The translations under genes and the position numbers were made by a program. Source: an uncultured Prevotella sp. (GTDB lineage: Bacteria; Bacteroidota; Bacteroidia; Bacteroidales; Bacteroidaceae). From it: a stretch of DNA of 13,692 nucleotides. Under the pieces are notes generated by a model, which had not been told where the DNA came from, made no database searches, and saw nothing but the letters and a program-made list of their open reading frames with translations. The DNA lies in NCBI GenBank assembly GCA_937916405.1, contig CALFUF010000062.1:1-13692 (forward strand), in the 5' to 3' direction. Below are positions 1 through 6,188 of the stretch, in pieces; positions within the stretch are counted from its first letter, which is position 1; each line of letters opens with the position of its first letter.

Positions 1-143
1 TTGCTGCGGAAGATGCTATGACGATAGTCGGTCTTCGAGGTAGAGCCGTCGATGATGGCAATGAAGTCAGGGGTGATGAGGATGCCGTCCTCGCTTTTTC
101 TTTGGGGACTCTTCGCGATGAGGCTTTGTTCTATAATCTGCAT
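1..143 (-). CDS. N-terminal part of an unrecognised protein, faintly PP2C-like (runs off the window)
   Basis: Forty-seven codons are visible, from an ATG at 143-141 to the left edge. The peptide begins MQIIEQSLIAKS and continues with EDGILITPDFIAIIDGSTSK (residues 18-37). The acidic-Gly start followed by a hydrophobic strand and an Asp-Gly-Ser/Thr turn resembles the N-terminus of PP2C-like phosphatases, where such aspartates bind metal. That is only a resemblance and I do not assign a function. The frame is open to the edge and reads like a folded protein, whereas the overlapping YgiQ tail is low in complexity. The start lies inside the 3' end of ygiQ, a 77-bp overlap in a different frame, and directly after a heptad repeat array (144-192). 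No Shine-Dalgarno is visible, so translational coupling to ygiQ is plausible. It would be the last visible gene of the minus-strand operon. The reality of the CDS is fairly likely; the product is unknown. Confidence 0.6.
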   Translation of the reverse strand, partial: MQIIEQSLIAKSPQRKSEDGILITPDFIAIIDGSTSKTDYRHSIFRS

Positions 144-1935
144 GATGTCTGGGGTTTGAGGTCTGAGGTCTGGGGTCTGAGGTTTGGGGGTCCTTGTACC
201 AGAAGAAATACTGTCGCTGGGCGAGTTTCTCCTTGGGACTATGAGCACTATACACCTTCTCCATTGTATAGGGGTCGTAACCCGTATACCATGTCTCGGT
301 GGACACCGTCATCGGAGTCGGTGTGAAGTCCTGTACCTGTTCCAAGTGGAAGTTCAGCTGTTTGGTGATCTCCGCCAGTTGTGCCATGTCCTGTTCCGTA
401 CACCCCGGGTGACTGGAGATGAAGTAGGGGATGATCTGCTGGTTGAGATGTTCCTCCTTATTGATACGGTCGAAGATACGCTTGAAGTCGTAGAACTGTT
501 GGAACGACGGTTTGCGCATCAGGTACAACACCTTATCGCTGGTATGCTCAGGAGCCACCTTCAGACGACCACTCACATGACGGGTTATCAGCTCGTGGGC
601 ATACTCCTTGGCGGCTTGGTTGCTTGCCTCGTCCTTGCTATGATGCAGGATGAGGTCGTAGCGCACACCACTGCCGATGAAACTCTTCTTCACATCAGGA
701 ACGGCATCGACGGCACGATAGACCTCCAACAGTGCGGAGTGGTTGGTGTCGAGGTTCGGACATATCTGCGGATGGATACAACTGGGACGCTTGCATTTCT
801 CACAAGCCTTATGGTTACGTCCCTTCATCCCGTACATATTGGCAGAGGGACCACCGAGGTCAGAGAGATAACCTTTGAAGTCGGGCATCTGTACCACCTG
901 CTTCACCTCTTTTAATATACTCTCTTTCGATCGACAAGCGATGAACTTACCCTGATGGGCGGAGATGGTACAGAACGCACAACCGCCAAAGCATCCGCGA
1001 TGGATATTGACACTATGCTTAATCATCTCGTAGGCAGGGATGCGCTTGCCCTTGTATTTCGGATGAGGCTGACGGGTATAGGGCAAGTCGAAAGAGGCAT
1101 CCAGCTCCTCTGTCGTCATCGGAGGATAGGGTGGGTTGACGACCGCATAGCGTCCGTCTACCCCCTGTATCAACCGTTGGGCATGAATCATGTTCGACTG
1201 CTCCTCGATATGTCGGAAGTTCTCCGCCTGCTTCCGTTTGTCACGCAGACACTCCTCATGACTATGCAGCACGATATCGTGCTCGTTGATGCCATCGGGT
1301 ATCTCCGCCTTGTCAGCGAGATAGACGATCTGGGGAAGGTCGTGGAGAGAACTGATCGGTTGTCCCTCATCCAGTCGACGGGCAATCTCCACGATGGTCT
1401 TCTCACCCATACCATAAGAGATGAGGTCGGCAGGAGCATCACACAAGATACAGCGACGCAGGGTGTCCTGCCAGTAGTCGTAATGGGAGAGTCGGCGCAG
1501 GGAAGCCTCGATACCACCTAATACGATAGGTACGTCAGGGAACAGCTCACGTAAGATACGACTATAGACAATCGTCGGATATTCCGGTCGCATGTCATGG
1601 CGACCGTCAGGACTATAGGCATCCTCTGAGCGCAGACGACGGTTAGCCGTGTATTTGTTGACCATCGAGTCCATACACCCTGGTGAGATACCGAAGAACA
1701 GTCGAGGGCGACCTAATTTCTTGAAGTCACGATAGTCACCGTGCCAGTCAGGTTGGGGGACGATGGCAACCTTATAGCCTGCCGACTCCAACACCCGTCC
1801 GATGACAGCGGCGCCAAAGGAGGGGTGATCGACGTAGGCATCGCCACTAAACAAGATGACATCGACCTCCGTCCATCCACGGAGGTCGAGTTCCTTCTTT
1901 GTCGTCGGCAGGAAATCCGTCAGTCTATACTCCAT
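67..1935 (-). CDS. YgiQ family radical SAM protein
   Basis: A 622-residue protein of the YgiQ family (UPF0313), radical SAM enzymes whose substrate is not established. The N-terminal part (about 1-260) carries the family stretch SGDAYVDHPSFGAAVIGRVL (30-49) and LGGIEASLRR (139-148), a Rossmann-like B12-binding-type region. The radical SAM core follows, with the 4Fe-4S motif CxxxCxxC at C315, C319 and C322. A second cysteine cluster (C378, C381, C386, C392, in KACEKCKRPSC and ICPNLDTNH) is typical of the family and may bind metal. VAPEHTSDKVL lies further on. The recognisable family sequence stops at QRQYFFWYK (573-581). Residues 582-622 are a Pro/His/Lys/Arg-rich tail whose first part is encoded by a heptad repeat. 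The start ATG at 1935 gives the usual N-terminus (PTTKKELDLRGW at 10-21). It is the fifth gene of the operon, 48 bp after the 115-residue gene. The family call is firm; the reaction is unknown. Confidence 0.95.
   Translation of the reverse strand: MEYRLTDFLPTTKKELDLRGWTEVDVILFSGDAYVDHPSFGAAVIGRVLESAGYKVAIVPQPDWHGDYRDFKKLGRPRLFFGISPGCMDSMVNKYTANRRLRSEDAYSPDGRHDMRPEYPTIVYSRILRELFPDVPIVLGGIEASLRRLSHYDYWQDTLRRCILCDAPADLISYGMGEKTIVEIARRLDEGQPISSLHDLPQIVYLADKAEIPDGINEHDIVLHSHEECLRDKRKQAENFRHIEEQSNMIHAQRLIQGVDGRYAVVNPPYPPMTTEELDASFDLPYTRQPHPKYKGKRIPAYEMIKHSVNIHRGCFGGCAFCTISAHQGKFIACRSKESILKEVKQVVQMPDFKGYLSDLGGPSANMYGMKGRNHKACEKCKRPSCIHPQICPNLDTNHSALLEVYRAVDAVPDVKKSFIGSGVRYDLILHHSKDEASNQAAKEYAHELITRHVSGRLKVAPEHTSDKVLYLMRKPSFQQFYDFKRIFDRINKEEHLNQQIIPYFISSHPGCTEQDMAQLAEITKQLNFHLEQVQDFTPTPMTVSTETWYTGYDPYTMEKVYSAHSPKEKLAQRQYFFWYKDPQTSDPRPQTSNPRHHADYRTKPHREESPKKKRGRHPHHP
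144..192. repeat. Heptanucleotide tandem array A, consensus GRGGTYT (AGACCYC on the minus strand)
   Basis: Seven consecutive 7-bp units fill this stretch. The middle five fit GRGGTYT exactly; the first (gatgtct) and last (gggggtc) are degenerate. Read on the minus strand, the array is translated in the ygiQ frame. Since 7 is not a multiple of 3, the peptide repeats every 21 bp, giving DPQTSDP followed by RPQTSNP. The 3' edge on the minus strand touches the ATG at 143 of the next gene. No inverted symmetry or coding repeat of the CRISPR kind is present. Confidence 0.9.
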
Positions 1936-1936
1936 C

Positions 1937-1985
1937 CCTAACTCTCAACTTTCAACTCTCAACTTTCAACTCTCAACTTTCAACT
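1937..1985. repeat. Heptanucleotide tandem array B, consensus YTCAACT (AGTTGAR on the minus strand)
   Basis: Seven 7-bp units. Six are exact and alternate CTCAACT with TTCAACT, so the true period is 14 bp; the unit nearest ygiQ (cctaact) is degenerate. The array fills the gap between the stop codon of the 115-residue gene (1986-1984, TAG, overlapping the last unit) and the ATG of ygiQ at 1935, ending one base before it. No other promoter, terminator or Shine-Dalgarno is visible in the gap, so the array is itself the ygiQ leader. In the ygiQ frame it carries a TGA, so it does not extend the protein. Confidence 0.95.
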
Positions 1986-2331
1986 AATTAAACGGTGTTC
2001 CTTGGAAAGCACGTGTCGTCATACCGAGGTTGTCGTTACCACGGTTCTTCCAGTTGATATACAACATGACGAGTTGCTGCAGACCGTATGCCTTCATGTT
2101 CTGGTGATAGATCACATCCAGACAGAGGTCCAGCAGGTTCTTGTCCTTACCGGCATCCGACTCCAGCATAGAGCGGATGATGAGTTTCAACTTGTCGAGC
2201 ACTTGCTCGTCCACATAACCATTGGAGTCGATGATGTCACGGAAGAGTTGATACTTCTCAATGGTCTCCAAGTGTTGGTCGCTAATCTCGATACTTCTCG
2301 TACCGCTTGAGTTTGTTTGAATCTTGTACAT
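1984..2331 (-). CDS. Conserved-looking hypothetical protein, 115 residues
   Basis: I do not recognise this protein. It starts MYKIQTNSSGTRSIEISDQH and ends RAFQGTPFN. The middle is rich in Leu, Ile, Asp and Lys with helix-like spacing (DEQVLDKLKLIIRSMLESD, LLDLCLDVIYHQ, LQQLVMLYINWKN), suggesting a small, soluble, mostly alpha-helical protein. There is no signal peptide, membrane segment or cysteine motif. I place the start at 2331. A longer in-frame start at 2418 would add 29 residues, but those codons lie largely over the 3' end of the upstream gene, and the 2331 start leaves a normal 20-bp gap. The region before the ATG is A/T-rich without a Shine-Dalgarno, as is common in Bacteroidetes. 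It lies between the amidase-like gene and ygiQ and is presumably co-transcribed with them. Confidence 0.82.
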   Translation of the reverse strand: MYKIQTNSSGTRSIEISDQHLETIEKYQLFRDIIDSNGYVDEQVLDKLKLIIRSMLESDAGKDKNLLDLCLDVIYHQNMKAYGLQQLVMLYINWKNRGNDNLGMTTRAFQGTPFN

Positions 2332-2351
2332 AATCAATAGGCTTTTAGTTG

Positions 2352-5162
2352 TTATTTTAATAGAAAATTCAATATTCCACGCATGATAGAGCTTTGCTTC
2401 TGCTCGTCCTTGATACATTCGAAGGGGAATCCCATGATGAACGAGCGGTAGTCTTTTCCCTTATAGGCGACAGCGGCACCCTGTCCGTCGGCATAGCGCA
2501 TGACGGGGAAGGCTGACGGCATGGCGTTCAGGATATCCGCAGAGGTAGCGGCATAGTGCTCCTCGTTGAGTTGATGGTAATAAGGTATCTGGGTGCCCAT
2601 GCCCTCCACCACATCACTCTCCGCCCTGTACTGACCGCCATAAGCGCATTTCAGGGTCTGTTGCACAAACTGTTCCTCTTCCTCTCCAGCGATATCCGTA
2701 CCGATATAAGCGCCACTGACCATCAGGAACCCCCCACGACGGGTGTAGTTAGAGAGCACCTTCCGCATGGTCTTCGTGAATGTCTTATAGTACACCAGAC
2801 TATGTCCGTCGTTGCGTTCCAGTCCTAACACGAGGTCAACCAGCGCATAGTTCTTCAGTTTCACCTTCTCGTCCTCTATCACTTTGTCGGACGCACTGAC
2901 AATATTATATTCCTGGGCGGAGGCTATCGCCTTGGCATGGGTGGTGACATAGTTGAACTCATTGCCGGCGACAAACATATGTCCAGCCCATCCTGCCGTC
3001 GTCCCGTAAGTGATACCCGGGTCGTCGTTCATGTCAAAATCCTTTTCGTCACCAAAGGTACGGATGGCAGGAGACGACAGCCGGTGGAAGTTATTGACGA
3101 TCATCACCGTCTTCTTGGCACCAGGATGATAATAGGCGGAGAGGGTCTCTGACGGGAAACTGCGTCCACCCTTGTTGACGGCAACCACTTTGAAATGGTA
3201 GAGCATGTCAGGTACCAGTTCCAGCTCATGACTCTTGCCCTTGACATAGACACCATTGTCGAAGTCGGCCCCCCCCTGTGAGGTATAGACGATATAGCCC
3301 GTAGCCTCGGCAGACGGCTCTTGCAGGTCTATCACCTCCTCCCAATGCAGTCGTGCCTTGTTCTTTGACAACTCGATATGGAAATTGTCGGGAGGCAGTG
3401 GAGTGACGACACATGAGCGGTTGTGTTGCTCGTTGACATAACGGAGGATGGTCTTGTAGATGATACGTGCCAGTGTGAACTTGAAGTGCGGGTCATGTCC
3501 GTAGCGCATATCGTTGAAGTTCTGATGCGACAACGTCTCCAAGATGGCACTCGGCACTGCCGGCAGTCTGGTCTCGGAATAGTTACGGTCATAGAGCTCA
3601 CGGCGGTTCCAACGTCCGTACTGGTATTGTAACCCTGTGGTGACATTGGTCAACAAGGCGTCAGAGAAGTCACGGGAGGCAAGACGGGAGATACCCGCGT
3701 TGAGTTTCCCCTCGTTGAAGTTGGAAGTGATTACCGATAAAGTGCCGATCAGTCCATTCTCTTCTTTGGAGATACCAGCGTCGCTATGGACGGCAAGAGC
3801 CAACTCGATAGGTACGCGCAGCCCCTCCTTGTCAGGAACGAAGGGAGAGCCGCCAGCCAGATAGTTGGTCATGTGAGAGCGCACATTGATATCGTCGGCA
3901 TAGTCGTCCATACCCTCTTTACCGCTGTAGACAGAGTAGGGCATGCCCGCCCATTGCGCATAGTATCTGGCACCCTCCACGGCACGGGGAAGACCGCTTG
4001 TCGTCCCACCACGCTTGATATTACCCATACCACCACCGAAGCGGATGGCATCTGTCGTCACCACACCACTGCGGTCGCTCTGGTTTGTCAGTGTCACACG
4101 GTTGAACTCACTATATCCCTTGTCAAACTCGAACGTACCGAGATACACCCATGTGCCACCACCCATCTGCTGGTTGACATGGAAGACGGTACGCTCCCCT
4201 TTGTGCCATACGGTATATTCGGCATTGTCGATACTGTTGTCCATCGTCTGGTAGCTCACATACACCGCATAGCGTCCGCTCTTGGGGAAGTCGGGTTGAT
4301 AGCTGGCAAGAGAGTAACGGCTCTTGCTGTTGGTTGTATTCACCATCCGAGCCGTGCCAGCCTCGAAGGGATTCTCGTTGTCGACATAGGCAGAGTCATG
4401 ATAAGCAAACCCCGGGATAGTCGTCGTCTTCCATTTGCCATGGGATGTCGCCTCGATATAGTTGTGCTTGCTGCCATCGTTGTCGACGATGATCTCCTCC
4501 CGTTGCCATACCCTCTCACGAGGGGTGAAGACAATCGCCCCCGCATTCTCCAGCATCGGGATGAGGTAGGGGACGACGATGGTCTGTGTGAAAAGGTCCT
4601 CTGTGGTACCGAAGAGATTAGGACGCTGCCATTTCCATTGGTTCGCCTTCACGTCGAAATAACGACCGTGACTCGCCCAAAGCGACAGATGTCTGTTCTG
4701 CAAGCCCTCTGTGATGGCATGCGGCTGTGAGACATTCTTGACCCACGGCTCCCCCTTGTAGTCGATATCACCCCATTGGCGGTCTTTGTCCTTATGTTTC
4801 CTGAGACGGTTGGGGATCAGCTCCTGTATCTCGTAGTCGTGGGTCTCCACCCTCAGGAAGTATTTTGCATAAGGAGCGGGGAGCACCTCTTTGATCTTGG
4901 TATAGATATTCTCCACCACCTGTGGGGTGAAACTCTGTTCCGCGAAGGCGTCATTCACCTTGACGGTGATTGTCTTCTCGTCGTCATCAATGTCTAAATC
5001 GGAAAGGTGTGCTATCCTCGAGAACTGGGCACCCTGTGGCTTATAGCTCTTGAAGTAATTCTCCAGTTTGTCTTTGATGGCACCCGTGTTGGTGTTTTGT
5101 GCCCATACCAGTCCAGTGTTGAGCGCAGCGGCCAGGAGTAAAACAATATAATTCTTTTTCAT
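2352..5162 (-). CDS. Secreted amidase-like protein with inserted golvesin domain, Fn3 and C-terminal domain ('xanthan lyase' type)
   Basis: A 936-residue exported protein. Residues 1-21 are a signal peptide (lysines, hydrophobic core, LVWA before Q22), so it acts in the periplasm or at the surface. Residues about 150-220 and 450-580 together look like an N-acetylmuramoyl-L-alanine amidase (Amidase_3) fold. SHGRYF (H165), E188 in TTEDLFTQ and AVHSDA (H459) match the usual zinc ligands, and ILETLSHQN (E542) the catalytic Glu. Between them sits a golvesin C-terminal-like domain (about 280-377: AEYTVWH, GGTWVYLGTFEF, DAIRF). A fibronectin type III domain follows (about 590-678). The C-terminal domain (about 684-936), with LSNYTRRGGFLMVSGAYIGTD, is reminiscent of a glutamine-amidotransferase-like fold. 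The name 'xanthan lyase' given to such proteins rests on the golvesin domain and is probably misleading. The start overlaps the acyltransferase stop (ATGA, 5159-5162) and is preceded by an AGGAA. Domain order is seen; peptidoglycan activity is inferred. Confidence 0.9.
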   Translation of the reverse strand: MKKNYIVLLLAAALNTGLVWAQNTNTGAIKDKLENYFKSYKPQGAQFSRIAHLSDLDIDDDEKTITVKVNDAFAEQSFTPQVVENIYTKIKEVLPAPYAKYFLRVETHDYEIQELIPNRLRKHKDKDRQWGDIDYKGEPWVKNVSQPHAITEGLQNRHLSLWASHGRYFDVKANQWKWQRPNLFGTTEDLFTQTIVVPYLIPMLENAGAIVFTPRERVWQREEIIVDNDGSKHNYIEATSHGKWKTTTIPGFAYHDSAYVDNENPFEAGTARMVNTTNSKSRYSLASYQPDFPKSGRYAVYVSYQTMDNSIDNAEYTVWHKGERTVFHVNQQMGGGTWVYLGTFEFDKGYSEFNRVTLTNQSDRSGVVTTDAIRFGGGMGNIKRGGTTSGLPRAVEGARYYAQWAGMPYSVYSGKEGMDDYADDINVRSHMTNYLAGGSPFVPDKEGLRVPIELALAVHSDAGISKEENGLIGTLSVITSNFNEGKLNAGISRLASRDFSDALLTNVTTGLQYQYGRWNRRELYDRNYSETRLPAVPSAILETLSHQNFNDMRYGHDPHFKFTLARIIYKTILRYVNEQHNRSCVVTPLPPDNFHIELSKNKARLHWEEVIDLQEPSAEATGYIVYTSQGGADFDNGVYVKGKSHELELVPDMLYHFKVVAVNKGGRSFPSETLSAYYHPGAKKTVMIVNNFHRLSSPAIRTFGDEKDFDMNDDPGITYGTTAGWAGHMFVAGNEFNYVTTHAKAIASAQEYNIVSASDKVIEDEKVKLKNYALVDLVLGLERNDGHSLVYYKTFTKTMRKVLSNYTRRGGFLMVSGAYIGTDIAGEEEEQFVQQTLKCAYGGQYRAESDVVEGMGTQIPYYHQLNEEHYAATSADILNAMPSAFPVMRYADGQGAAVAYKGKDYRSFIMGFPFECIKDEQKQSSIMRGILNFLLK

Positions 5163-5716
5163 TCGATGTTTCCTATCGTGAAGTTCTCGGGGTTCTTACC
5201 CTTGAACTTGCTGAAGTATAGTTTAATCTCGCGCATCTGTTGGTCGATGTCGCCATTGGGGATCATGGTCTTGGTACATTCAATACGCTTCCGCTCGTAG
5301 TCGACACCATAGAGCAGGATAGGTATCTCCGCTTTCTGGGCGATAAAATAAAAGCCCTTCTTCCAATCGGGGTTGGGAGAGCGGGTACCCTCTGGCGTGA
5401 TACAAAGATGGAAGATTTTCTCCTGTCGTGCTGTCTCCGCAAGGTTGTCGGTCATACTGGTGTGCTTGGAGCGCCACACGGGGATGCCGCCCAGTTTCTT
5501 GAAGATAGGACCGAGGGGCCAGAAGAACCACTCCTTCTTCATCAGGAAATTACTCCTGAAGCCTTCCGCACCACTATATAGCTGTCCGATCAGGAAGTCC
5601 CAGTTGCTGGTATGGGGAGCCAGACAGATAATATACTTGTCGGGGTGAGCCTCCGTTACCCCGGTGGTCCACCCCATACGTTTGTAAAGTAGCCAGTTAC
5701 AAAATGATTTCCACAT
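5159..5716 (-). CDS. PlsC-type acyltransferase (1-acylglycerol-3-phosphate acyltransferase family)
   Basis: A 185-residue protein with the blocks of glycerolipid acyltransferases: HX4D (H35-TSNW-D40), which holds the catalytic His; GGIPVWR (76-82), a block II equivalent; and PEGTRS (108-113), which binds the phosphate of the acceptor. The family moves acyl groups from acyl-ACP or acyl-CoA to lysophosphatidic acid or related amphiphiles at the inner face of the membrane. The short length and lack of a clear transmembrane helix fit a compact Bacteroidetes subgroup whose acceptor is uncertain, so I give no gene symbol. I chose the ATG at 5716 because the sequence upstream in the same frame (to 5908) is low-complexity and lies over the preceding gene. 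The chosen start leaves a 4-bp gap. The stop overlaps the next ATG by 4 bp, so translational coupling with the amidase-like gene is likely. Confidence 0.93.
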   Translation of the reverse strand: MWKSFCNWLLYKRMGWTTGVTEAHPDKYIICLAPHTSNWDFLIGQLYSGAEGFRSNFLMKKEWFFWPLGPIFKKLGGIPVWRSKHTSMTDNLAETARQEKIFHLCITPEGTRSPNPDWKKGFYFIAQKAEIPILLYGVDYERKRIECTKTMIPNGDIDQQMREIKLYFSKFKGKNPENFTIGNIE

Positions 5717-5720
5717 AATG

Positions 5721-5990
5721 CTATAAGTTGTTAATCTGGTCGAGAATCTCTGAGACCTGTTTGCTGAACTGCTCCCGGAGATCCCGATAGTATTGTTTTG
5801 CAGGCATGCCCGGCTCTGGATGTGAGACTCTGCTGATGTAGTTGTTCTGTAGTTTTGCGATAGAGAATAATATCGCCTCCGTCTCCTGTTTGTTGCGCGT
5901 GTTTCCATACAAAGATGCTGCTACGAAGTCTACAAAGAGTTCCTCACAGATTAGGTTGATTTGTTTTTTCAATGTTCTTTTGTTTGCCAT
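5721..5990 (-). CDS. Small conserved hypothetical protein, first gene of the operon
   Basis: An 89-residue, probably helical cytoplasmic protein, MANKRTLKKQINLICEELF to QVSEILDQINNL, with no signal peptide or membrane helix. It has the look of a small conserved Bacteroidetes protein of unknown function, but I cannot name the family. The start at 5990 is well supported by an AGGAGG at 6006-6001, ten bases upstream and the best Shine-Dalgarno in the window, and by a promoter at 6064-6034. It ends 4 bp before the acyltransferase ATG. A role linked to lipid or envelope metabolism is only a guess from this pairing. Confidence 0.85.
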   Translation of the reverse strand: MANKRTLKKQINLICEELFVDFVAASLYGNTRNKQETEAILFSIAKLQNNYISRVSHPEPGMPAKQYYRDLREQFSKQVSEILDQINNL

Positions 5991-6000
5991 AAAGTTTTAT

Positions 6001-6006
6001 CCTCCT
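6001..6006 (-). promoter_or_regulatory. Strong Shine-Dalgarno for the 89-residue gene
   Basis: AGGAGG on the minus strand, ten bases before the ATG at 5990. Most other starts in this window lack such a site, so this one stands out and fixes the start. Confidence 0.75.
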
Positions 6007-6033
6007 TAATATATTTTATAGTGTTTTGAACTC

Positions 6034-6064
6034 CAAAGATAAGGATTTTATTCCAACTTACCAA
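6034..6064 (-). promoter_or_regulatory. Bacteroides-type promoter for the minus-strand operon
   Basis: On the minus strand, TATCTTTG (6041-6034) fits the -7 consensus TAnnTTTG. TTGG (6064-6061), 19 bp upstream, approximates the -33 box TTTG. Transcription would start near 6027, giving a leader of about 35-40 bases before the ATG at 5990. It would drive the whole operon from the 89-residue gene to ygiQ and beyond. Confidence 0.6.
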
Positions 6065-6111
6065 GTATTCATCACAAAAAAATATTAAAAAGGAGAAAAT
6101 ACCCCTTATTC

Positions 6112-6144
6112 TTTCTTATTTCTATCAGAAAATGATTAATTTTG
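6112..6144 (+). promoter_or_regulatory. Bacteroides-type promoter for pfp
   Basis: TAATTTTG (6137-6144) fits the -7 consensus TAnnTTTG. TTTC (6112-6115), 21 bp upstream, is a near match to the -33 box. The predicted transcription start is near 6151. That lies downstream of an in-frame ATG at 6132 and upstream of the ATG at 6189, which supports the latter as the true pfp start. Confidence 0.6.
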
Positions 6145-6188
6145 TCAGCCAATTAGGAATAATTCAATTTATTAATTCAATAGATTCT

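Noticed and set aside
144..192. CRISPR-like or minisatellite array
   Set aside because: Units are 7 bp with no spacers and no nearby cas genes, so this is a simple tandem repeat.
184..915. Open frame of 243 codons on the plus strand over ygiQ
   Set aside because: Antisense to the conserved radical SAM core; no motif of its own.
2332..2418. Longer start for the 115-residue protein at 2418
   Set aside because: The added 29 residues lie mostly over the end of the upstream gene, and the downstream ATG gives normal operon spacing.
3786..4730. Open frame of 314 codons on the plus strand, antisense to the amidase-like gene
   Set aside because: It lies wholly within a gene with clear domains. Its translation is rich in His, Thr, Arg and Val with no recognisable motif, typical of an antisense frame in a GC-balanced gene.
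6088..6108. Possible small hairpin (aaggag / cccctt with a 6-base loop) upstream of pfp
   Set aside because: Only five pairs with an internal mismatch. It is too weak to call a terminator or operator from sequence alone.
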